In this document: piece after piece, positions 6,114 to 11,436 of the stretch
Position numbering within the stretch: the stretch's first letter is position 1
How the letters are laid out: each line of letters starts with the position of its first letter
Source of the DNA: a virus
Length of the DNA stretch: 22,062 nucleotides
Reading direction: 5' to 3' (one strand)
IMG/VR virus record: IMGVR_UViG_3300024346_000576
Location: 1-22,062 of that record
Notes under the pieces: model-generated
Told to the model about the DNA's origin: nothing
Database searches by the model: none
The model's input: only the letters and a program-made list of their open reading frames with translations
Translations under genes and position numbers: made by a program

Positions 6114-6890
6114 ATGATTGATAGAATTACTGAACAGCCATTTTGCCAAACCCGTGTTAGTGGCAGTACTTTTATAAACGCTGATTGTTTCGATGTTTTT
6201 CCTTTTATTGAGGATAAAAGTATAGACGCTATTATTTGCGATTTGCCTTATGGAACTACACAGGCGAAATGGGATAGCATATTACCACTACCTAAATTAT
6301 GGAGTGAATACAAAAGAATACTAAAACAAAACGGTGTTATTATTTTGACTTGCCAACAACCTTTTACAAGCGTTTTAGTGTGTAATGATTTGAATATGTT
6401 TAAGTATTCGCTTGTTTGGGATAAGACCACCAAAACAAACCACCTAAACGCAAAGAAACAACCACTAAGAAGAACGGAAGATATTGTGGTGTTTTACGAA
6501 AAACAATGCACATATAACCCACAAGGGCTTATTGAAGGTAGTTTTAATAATTACAGACCAAACCACTTTAAATATAAGAAAGGAGAAAAAGTATATGGTG
6601 AGCAAAAGGAACATTCAAATACTTCATCATTTACAAATTACCCTGACAATGTGGTTTGTTTTAGTAATGGAAACAACAAAAGCCAACACCCTACGCAAAA
6701 ACCTGTTGAGTTGATGGAACACTTAATAAAAACCTATACCAACGAAAACGATACAGTTTTAGATAATACAATGGGTTCAGGAACTACCAATTTGGCTTGT
6801 ATCAAATTAAATCGCAAATCAATAGGAATAGAAAAGGAAAAACAATATTACGATGTCGCTGTTCGGAGGGCTTCGGAGTATTGCCACTAA
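6114..6890 (+). CDS. Orphan beta-class DNA methyltransferase (N6-adenine or N4-cytosine)
   Basis: A 258-residue amino-methyltransferase. Catalytic motif IV is DLPYG (43-47). The S-adenosylmethionine-binding motif I lies near the C-terminus as LDNTMGSGTT (216-225), preceded by QHPTQKP (191-197) and followed by SIGIE (236-240). The order IV then I is that of the beta class, and the DLPYG form suggests N6-adenine as the target. Length is normal for phage orphan enzymes. No restriction endonuclease is adjacent, so it more likely protects phage DNA from host restriction or modifies expression. Codon use is A+T-rich and unlike the flanking phage genes, and the gene sits between 8-bp repeats, indicating acquisition. 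The ATG at 6114 is the natural start; no Shine-Dalgarno is visible. Confidence 0.85.
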   Translation: MIDRITEQPFCQTRVSGSTFINADCFDVFPFIEDKSIDAIICDLPYGTTQAKWDSILPLPKLWSEYKRILKQNGVIILTCQQPFTSVLVCNDLNMFKYSLVWDKTTKTNHLNAKKQPLRRTEDIVVFYEKQCTYNPQGLIEGSFNNYRPNHFKYKKGEKVYGEQKEHSNTSSFTNYPDNVVCFSNGNNKSQHPTQKPVELMEHLIKTYTNENDTVLDNTMGSGTTNLACIKLNRKSIGIEKEKQYYDVAVRRASEYCH

Positions 6891-6898
6891 CACCAAGC

Positions 6899-6923
6899 TA
6901 TGCGCACGTTTTAATGGCGCATA
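6899..6923 (+). other. Hairpin after the methyltransferase gene
   Basis: TATGCGC (6899-6905), an 11-nt loop and GCGCATA (6917-6923) form a perfect stem starting 9 nt after the stop codon. It has no T tract, so it is a poor terminator. It forms the inner stem of the attC-like structure and is followed by a second inverted repeat ATAACA-AC-TGTTAT (6921-6934). Confidence 0.45.
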
Positions 6924-6944
6924 ACAACTGTTATAAATTTTCAC

Positions 6945-6952
6945 TATCTTTA
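6945..6952 (+). promoter_or_regulatory. Weak TANNTTTG-like -7 element
   Basis: TATCTTTA differs from the Bacteroidota -7 consensus TANNTTTG only at the last base. It ends 5 nt before the ATG at 6958, so transcripts would be nearly leaderless. No TTG is seen at the expected upstream distance. If real, it restarts transcription after the methyltransferase block. Confidence 0.3.
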
Positions 6953-6957
6953 CCCAC

Positions 6958-7188
6958 ATGATAATACAATACTTAGCTCCCTTAGTCATGACATGGTGGT
7001 TCACCCACTTCGAGCCCATCCAAGACTACATCAACACCATGATACTACCCGACTGGCTACACACCGCACTTGGTTGCTGGAAGTGTACCTCCTTCTGGGC
7101 TACACTGATCTATTCTCAATCCTTCACTGTGGCATGTGCCACGTCACTCACAGCAGTATGCTTGAACAAACTGATATACAACTCATAA
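6958..7188 (+). CDS. Small membrane protein with CWKC motif
   Basis: 76 residues, with a hydrophobic N-terminal segment (MIIQYLAPLVMTWWF), a middle GCWKCTSFWATL motif (39-50) with two cysteines, and a hydrophobic C-terminal stretch (SFTVACATSLTAVCL). It probably spans the inner membrane twice. The G-C-x-x-C-x-x-FW pattern is reminiscent of small phage and bacterial membrane proteins of unknown role. It is too small and lacks a clear basic tail to be called a holin, though that is not excluded. It overlaps the next gene by 31 nt. Confidence 0.6.
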   Translation: MIIQYLAPLVMTWWFTHFEPIQDYINTMILPDWLHTALGCWKCTSFWATLIYSQSFTVACATSLTAVCLNKLIYNS

Positions 7189-7364
7189 CTGAGCTACTCA
7201 ACCAGCCAGAGGATAGGATACTCACCAAGCGTACCCTGATACAACTGCAACGCATCAAGAGTAGAGTGACTGGCATCAAAGACAAGGAGTGCTTCTGTGC
7301 ATCAGTACGTAGGAAGGTATGGCTCAAAGACTTTAACATCTGGTATGAAGGAGCAACTGGATAG
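7158..7364 (+). CDS. Small basic hypothetical protein
   Basis: 68 residues from the ATG at 7158; the frame is open earlier but would largely duplicate the upstream membrane-protein gene. The product MLEQTDIQLITELLNQPED... is helical, then basic (LIQLQRIKSRVTGIKDK) and ends with CFCASVRRKVWLKDFNIWYE, a segment I recall as common in small proteins of Bacteroidota phages that lie beside a sigma-like gene. Cysteines are present as C-x-C. No function known. It overlaps the sigma-like gene by 20 nt, suggesting coupled translation and joint regulation. Confidence 0.55.
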   Translation: MLEQTDIQLITELLNQPEDRILTKRTLIQLQRIKSRVTGIKDKECFCASVRRKVWLKDFNIWYEGATG

Positions 7365-7887
7365 ATACGTAGCTAAGAACTACAGTGAGGTGCTCAAGTA
7401 CACCAGGCACTTCCTCAAGGTGCTCAATATACCTGCCTCAATAGATGCAGATGCAGTGATCAACAACGCATACATCCACTGCACCAAGGTACACCTTTCA
7501 GAGATGACTCAAGACAAGGCTAAGAGCTACCTACTGAATACGATCAAGTATGAGTTGATATGGACTCAAGGCTCAAGGACTAAGCGAGATGACATATATA
7601 GGTCTCAGGAGCACTTAGGCGATGACATAGACGACACTACAGACCTTGACCATAAGATACAGATAGAGGAACGCTACAGCTTTAAGAAGGCAATGGTAGA
7701 GATATACAGAAGCCAGCAGCATGACCGCATCAAGCAGATAGTGTTCGAGGCATACTATGACAAAGGGCACTCAACTCAGACCGCCCTGGCTAAGTACTTC
7801 AACATCAACAGTACCTCAGCATACTTCCTGATTAAAGAAATTAAAGAAAATATAAAGTCAATACAATATAGGTATGAAGAGTGTTGA
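7345..7887 (+). CDS. Sigma-70-like transcription factor
   Basis: 180 residues from the ATG at 7345; an upstream start at 7297 is possible but would increase overlap with the preceding gene to 68 nt. Residues 30-75 resemble sigma region 2 (DADAVINNAYIHCTKVH, then DKAKSYLLNTIKYELIW), the helix that in ECF sigma factors carries the AEDVVQ/F pattern. A highly charged linker follows (80-110, DDIDDTTDLDH). Residues 125-172 resemble region 4, with FEAYYDKGHSTQTALAKYFN and a second helix, STSAYFLIKEIKENIK. The match is by pattern and weak in places, so a remote sigma or a sigma-like anti-terminator is meant. The first copy of the repeated late promoter-like element lies within its 3' end, which supports a role in switching on late genes. 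Confidence 0.6.
   Translation: MKEQLDRYVAKNYSEVLKYTRHFLKVLNIPASIDADAVINNAYIHCTKVHLSEMTQDKAKSYLLNTIKYELIWTQGSRTKRDDIYRSQEHLGDDIDDTTDLDHKIQIEERYSFKKAMVEIYRSQQHDRIKQIVFEAYYDKGHSTQTALAKYFNINSTSAYFLIKEIKENIKSIQYRYEEC
7842..7872 (+). promoter_or_regulatory. Phage late promoter-like element, copy 1
   Basis: TAAAG (7842-7846), a 15-nt spacer, then TACAATATAGG (7862-7872) followed by T and the ATG at 7874. The right-hand 11-mer is identical to three other copies; the left box differs from TAACA at two positions. It lies within the coding region of the sigma-like gene. Confidence 0.55.
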
Positions 7888-8038
7888 TATCATAGGGCTT
7901 ATTACTTACATCCTGGCATGGGGTGTGGTCCTGGCATTACTCAATGAAAATATGTACCTGCTGTTTAAGTTCTCAGGTGCTACATTAGGAGCTTATTTAA
8001 TATTTATTATAATAAAAGAGAATGAATTACAAAATTAA
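7874..8038 (+). CDS. Small two-span membrane protein
   Basis: A 54-residue ORF too short to be listed by usual filters. MKSVD is followed by a hydrophobic segment IIGLITYILAWGVVLALL, a short NENMY turn, then FKFSGATLGAYLIFIII and a polar end KENELQN. Two transmembrane helices with both ends likely in the cytoplasm. Size and topology are compatible with a small holin or a structural membrane protein, but nothing proves this. It overlaps the sigma-like gene by 14 nt and the next gene by 17 nt, and starts 2 nt after the late promoter-like 11-mer, which strongly supports it being real. Confidence 0.6.
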   Translation: MKSVDIIGLITYILAWGVVLALLNENMYLLFKFSGATLGAYLIFIIIKENELQN

Positions 8039-8294
8039 ACCAGAGTACATCGGGCAGACTGTCAAGGTGTATGATAGAATCTTAGGGTCTAAGACTATCG
8101 TAGTGAACAAGATCAACCTTAAGAACGTATCCTATTACCAGTCAATCGGTCTCAAGCATATCTTTGAAGAGGTAGTGACTAAGACTACAGAGGATGTAGT
8201 TGTGATAGAATACAAGGCTGTAGATGGTCCAATACCTGAGACAACGGCTAAGCCTAAAAAGAAACGTAAACCTAAGGCAGATGCCAAAGCATAA
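8022..8294 (+). CDS. Small protein with Lys-rich tail, unknown function
   Basis: 90 residues. The first 68 look like a small beta-rich domain (VKVYDRILGSKTIVVNKINL, then a GLKHIFEEVV helix). The last 20 are Lys/Pro/Ala-rich (AKPKKKRKPKADAKA), typical of a disordered nucleic-acid-binding tail. The fold pattern (IGQTVKVYD, then a short strand) resembles small phage head or neck proteins, but I do not recognise a family. It lies directly before the terminase small subunit and overlaps it by 14 nt, so it is probably co-translated with packaging genes. Confidence 0.55.
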   Translation: MNYKIKPEYIGQTVKVYDRILGSKTIVVNKINLKNVSYYQSIGLKHIFEEVVTKTTEDVVVIEYKAVDGPIPETTAKPKKKRKPKADAKA

Positions 8295-8694
8295 ACACAT
8301 AGAGACTCCAGAGGCAATGTGGGAGTTGTTTGAGAGATACAAAGAATGGACCAAGAACAACCCACGTTATCAATACTCACTTTCTAATAAGACTGGTGAA
8401 GCTACTCCAGTGCCATTAGAGAGACCATTGACTCAAGTAGGTTTTAGATGCTTTGCTGCTGATAATGGCAGTACAGTGAATGATTACTTCGCTAATACGG
8501 ATGGGAGATATTCAGTGTATACTACAATCTGTACACGCATAGAGGAGGCAATTAGAAAAGACCAGATAGAAGGTGGCATGACTGGGCAGTACAATGCCTC
8601 AATCACCCAGCGACTGAACAACCTAACTGAGAGAGTAGATACAACTACCCAAGGTCAGGCAATAAATGATATTAAGGTTACTATTATTAAATAG
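8281..8694 (+). CDS. terS: Terminase small subunit-like DNA-packaging protein
   Basis: 137 residues from the ATG at 8281; the open frame extends upstream but would overlap the preceding gene by more than 70 nt. The order of segments fits terminase small subunits of Bacteroidota phages: PEAMWELFERYKEWTKNNP at the N-terminus, a PLTQVGFRCFAADNG motif, a TRIEEAIRKDQIEGGMTGQY helix, and the C-terminal QRLNNLTERVDTTTQGQAIN followed by DIKVTIIK. By family it recognises phage DNA and positions the large subunit, whose gene follows. Between them is a 64-nt gap containing a promoter-like element and a palindrome. Confidence 0.75.
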   Translation: MPKHKHIETPEAMWELFERYKEWTKNNPRYQYSLSNKTGEATPVPLERPLTQVGFRCFAADNGSTVNDYFANTDGRYSVYTTICTRIEEAIRKDQIEGGMTGQYNASITQRLNNLTERVDTTTQGQAINDIKVTIIK

Positions 8695-8696
8695 TG

Positions 8697-8704
8697 TATC
8701 TTTG
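8697..8704 (+). promoter_or_regulatory. TANNTTTG -7 element before terminase large subunit
   Basis: TATCTTTG matches the Bacteroidota -7 consensus exactly and begins 3 nt after the small-subunit stop codon. There is no clear TTG at the expected upstream spacing, so strength is uncertain or an activator is needed. Transcription would start near 8711, upstream of the palindrome at 8718-8740. Confidence 0.4.
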
Positions 8705-8717
8705 ACATAATTCTTAC

Positions 8718-8740
8718 TATACTACTAATTAAGTGGTATA
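8718..8740. promoter_or_regulatory. Palindrome in the terminase leader (operator or RNA hairpin)
   Basis: TATACTACT (8718-8726), loop AATTA, AGTGGTATA (8732-8740): nine pairs with one mismatch as DNA, or one G-U wobble as RNA. It lies in the 64-nt gap before the large terminase gene, downstream of the -7 element. It could be an operator or a structured 5' leader. There is no T run, so it is not a typical terminator. Confidence 0.45.
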
Positions 8741-8758
8741 GTCCAACTATTGCACACA

Positions 8759-9907
8759 ATGGAGATTAAGAGCACAGTCATATTTGAGCGCAACTTTGAA
8801 GCCTTGGCAAGTGAGTCCAGGTTTATCATAAACGAGGGCGGCTCAAGGTCATCTAAGACCTACAGCCTATGCCAGCTTATCATAGTCTACTGCCTGCAGA
8901 ACAGAGGCAAGGTGGTCAGCATCATACGCAAGACCTTCCCAGCACTTAGAGCTACAGTGATGAGGGACTTCTTAGAGATAATGAAGGACTTGGATATCTA
9001 CGAGGTGACCAAGCACAATAAGTCTGAGCACATCTACACCTTTGACAATGGATCTATTGTGGAGTTCTTCTCAGTAGATGATGAGCAAAAGATTAGAGGA
9101 AGGAAGAGAGACCTGGCATGGTGCAATGAAGCTAATGAGCTGTACTACGATGACTTCACTCAGCTCAACATGAGAACGGAGGGCAAGCTCATCTTTGACT
9201 ACAACCCGTCTGAGTCCAACTCATGGCTGTATGAACTGCCAAAGGAAGAGTCAGTGCTCATCAAGTCAACCTACAAGGATAACCCGTTCCTACCTGAGAG
9301 CATCAAGAAACAGATAGAAGACTTGAAGCGAACGGATGAGGCACAGTACCAGATATATGCCCTTGGTGAGAAAGCTATCTCTAAGAGCAACATCTACTCC
9401 AACTGGTCATTCGTTAAGCATAGACCTGCTAAGTTCACAGAGTTTGTCTATGGGCTTGACTTCGGTTACAATCACCCTACTGCCTTGGTCAGAGTCTACT
9501 GGAGGGATAAGGACTTGTACATTGAACCAGTGATCTATGAGAGCTACCTCACCACTACTGACCTGATTGCAAGGATGGACCAGTTAGGCATAGATAAGAG
9601 CGTGAACATACTGGCTGACTACTCAAGACCTGAGACCATAGCCGAGATAGATAGGGCAGGGTATTACATTGAGAATGCCAACAAGGTAGTCAAGAAGGGG
9701 ATAGACAACATCAAGACCTTTGGTATCATATGTGAGGACCACCCTCAACTTAAAAAGGAGTATGAAAACTACAAGTGGAAGAAAGTAGGCGACCAGATAA
9801 CGGATGAGCCAGTCAAACTATGGGATGATGCCATGGATGCCATACGGTATGCAGCTACCTACATCAAGGAGAACTACTTCACCGATGACAGTTACTTATC
9901 CTTCTAA
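8759..9907 (+). CDS. terL: Terminase large subunit
   Basis: 382 residues from the ATG at 8759; a TTG three codons upstream is an alternative but weaker start. The protein is of the PBSX/Terminase_3 type. ATPase half: Walker A-like GGSRSSKT (27-34), a RKTFPALR segment (58-65), and Walker B-like DLAWCNEANE (118-127). Nuclease half (RNase H-like): GLDFGYNHPTALV (232-244, D234), ILADYSRPETIAEID (284-298, D287), and KLWDDAMDAIRYA (353-365, the third acidic cluster). It powers DNA translocation into the prohead and makes the packaging cuts. All key motifs are present, so it should be active. The gene is followed by late promoter-like copy 2, whose left box uses the stop codon. Confidence 0.95.
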   Translation: MEIKSTVIFERNFEALASESRFIINEGGSRSSKTYSLCQLIIVYCLQNRGKVVSIIRKTFPALRATVMRDFLEIMKDLDIYEVTKHNKSEHIYTFDNGSIVEFFSVDDEQKIRGRKRDLAWCNEANELYYDDFTQLNMRTEGKLIFDYNPSESNSWLYELPKEESVLIKSTYKDNPFLPESIKKQIEDLKRTDEAQYQIYALGEKAISKSNIYSNWSFVKHRPAKFTEFVYGLDFGYNHPTALVRVYWRDKDLYIEPVIYESYLTTTDLIARMDQLGIDKSVNILADYSRPETIAEIDRAGYYIENANKVVKKGIDNIKTFGIICEDHPQLKKEYENYKWKKVGDQITDEPVKLWDDAMDAIRYAATYIKENYFTDDSYLSF

Positions 9908-9935
9908 CAGGATTCAAACTAAGATACAATATAGG
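9905..9935 (+). promoter_or_regulatory. Phage late promoter-like element, copy 2
   Basis: TAACA (9905-9909, overlapping the terminase stop), a 15-nt spacer, then TACAATATAGG (9925-9935), T and the ATG at 9937. Same spacing and right-hand 11-mer as copies 1 and 3. Confidence 0.65.
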
Positions 9936-9936
9936 T

Positions 9937-11436
9937 ATGGCAACAACAATCATAGCACAGCCTCAAGACTTCACTCCTGCATACAACGAGTGCAAGTTCA
10001 TAGTCAACTCAACCAATGTCAACAAGGATGGCTTCAGATATATCTTTGAGGTATTCGAGGCAGGCACAGCAACCAGGATAGGATACTACAAGGCACTGCC
10101 AACATTCGGCACTGGCTATGGTGAGCAGGACTTGAGTAAGCTCCTGAGCAACATGGTGAGCTTTGACTTCAACCCTACAGTGACTACATTCTATGATGCG
10201 GCTAATAGCTACTTCGAGTATGATGTCAAGATAGGTGAGGAGTATATCTATGAGCTGAGCTACACAGCATCCTTGGTGAACAATGCAGGCAACGTGCGTA
10301 TCACAGCAACACATGCCTTTGTGGTAGGTGACCAGATAAACATCACCCAAGCAGTGGGAGGTATAGCAGCCAACCCTGGAGTGGAAGGTCTGCACACTGT
10401 TGTCTCAGTAGTTGGCACAACATCATTCACTATCAATGCCTTATGGTCTGAGGTGACGGATGCAACCATCAACGGTGCAGTGAAGTACGCTGACAACAGA
10501 AAGACAATAGCCTTGAACATAGTGAGCACCTTAGACAAGTATGTCTTTAACGGGGTGCAACCTTGGATTGACATGCCGTTCTGGGATGAGACTGACTACG
10601 TGCTTGACAACATACATGGGCAATGGCTCACAGACCAGCCTCAAGTATTCAGTTGCACACCTGGTCAGGACTTATGGCTCAACCTTAAGGATGTTGGTCC
10701 AGTACCTGTCAACAAGAGGGTGTACTTTGAGAATGATAACGGTGACTTGTTCTACAAGGATTTAAGTGGATCTGACTACATCAAGGGTGTGGCAGTTGGT
10801 CCTAATAACTATGGCACGCTAACCTTAGCAAGTGGTAGTCATCCATTGGTCAAGCCAACAACTCAGACATATCAGATATGGTACAGTGACGGTATCTTTA
10901 ACCCTGTGAAGAGTTTAGCATGCCAGGTCAAGATAGATAGAAGGGTACTCATCTCTGAGAGTCATATCTTATTCTTAGATAGAATGGGCTCATGGAGTAG
11001 CTTTGCCTTCCAACTTAAGAGCTATGAGAAGCTGGCTATCAAGAGAGAGACCTACAACAAGGACGTGCCAGGATATGTAACGGGAGCAGAGTGGAAGTAC
11101 AATAGTTATGAACAAGGGGCTGTTAATTTCAACACCCAAGTAACTAAGACCATTGACCTCAACACTAACTGGATGAGTGAGAACGAAGGCATCTACTTCC
11201 AACAGTTAGTTACCTCACCACAGACTTATGTTAAGAACGTAGTGTATCACATCACAGAGGACGGAGTGCCGTTGTATGATGAGGATGGCTGCATCTTACA
11301 TGTGCCTGAGAGCACTGAGTACATTAGCTGTAATGTGCTGAACACTAACTTTGACATACAGAGGCAACGCAACAAGAACTTGATCAAGCAATCAGTACAG
11401 ATTAGGTTATCTAACAACGACATCATAAATGGTTAA
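9937..11436 (+). CDS. Virion structural protein, probable tail component
   Basis: 499 residues of mainly beta-type sequence. It begins MATTIIAQPQDFTPAYNECK and contains a region around 110-165 that resembles an Ig-like or ubiquitin-activating-type insert (NNAGNVRITATHAFVVGDQI, then GVEGLHTVVSVVGTTSFTIN). The later part is rich in aromatic residues and ends NKNLIKQSVQIRLSNNDIING. I recall this layout in structural proteins of Bacteroidota phages and prophages but cannot name a family. It is the first gene of the tail block, starts 2 nt after the late promoter-like motif, and overlaps the next gene by 8 nt. The position before a tape measure gene suggests a tail tube, baseplate or tail-tip role; this is inference. 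Confidence 0.6.
   Translation: MATTIIAQPQDFTPAYNECKFIVNSTNVNKDGFRYIFEVFEAGTATRIGYYKALPTFGTGYGEQDLSKLLSNMVSFDFNPTVTTFYDAANSYFEYDVKIGEEYIYELSYTASLVNNAGNVRITATHAFVVGDQINITQAVGGIAANPGVEGLHTVVSVVGTTSFTINALWSEVTDATINGAVKYADNRKTIALNIVSTLDKYVFNGVQPWIDMPFWDETDYVLDNIHGQWLTDQPQVFSCTPGQDLWLNLKDVGPVPVNKRVYFENDNGDLFYKDLSGSDYIKGVAVGPNNYGTLTLASGSHPLVKPTTQTYQIWYSDGIFNPVKSLACQVKIDRRVLISESHILFLDRMGSWSSFAFQLKSYEKLAIKRETYNKDVPGYVTGAEWKYNSYEQGAVNFNTQVTKTIDLNTNWMSENEGIYFQQLVTSPQTYVKNVVYHITEDGVPLYDEDGCILHVPESTEYISCNVLNTNFDIQRQRNKNLIKQSVQIRLSNNDIING

Larger units (their letters stand above)
6035..6936. mobile_element. Possible gene cassette carrying a DNA methyltransferase
   Basis: The 8-bp sequence TGTTATAA is present at 6035-6042 and 6929-6936, bracketing the methyltransferase gene. 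Inside the left edge a hairpin can form from GGTTC (6044-6048) and GAACC (6068-6072). Just after the gene, TATGCGC (6899-6905) and GCGCATA (6917-6923) form a perfect seven-base-pair stem, flanked by CTAAC on the left and GTTAT on the right. That nested structure resembles an integron attC site (outer RYYYAAC/GTTRRRY-like pair around an inner stem), although the outer boxes fit the consensus only partly. Base composition and codon use inside differ from both sides. Recent gain as a cassette-like unit is inferred, not proven; no integrase is in the window. Confidence 0.4.

Noticed and set aside
7293-7344. Longer N-terminus for the sigma-like protein, starting at 7297
   Set aside because: It would overlap the preceding gene by 68 nt, and the extra residues add no recognisable sigma sequence; the ATG at 7345 gives the short overlap usual here.
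10009-10574. Minus-strand ORFs of about 100-130 codons inside the structural gene at 9937-11436
   Set aside because: They are shadows of a well-supported plus-strand gene; their products are Cys/His/Val-rich without domain-like pattern.
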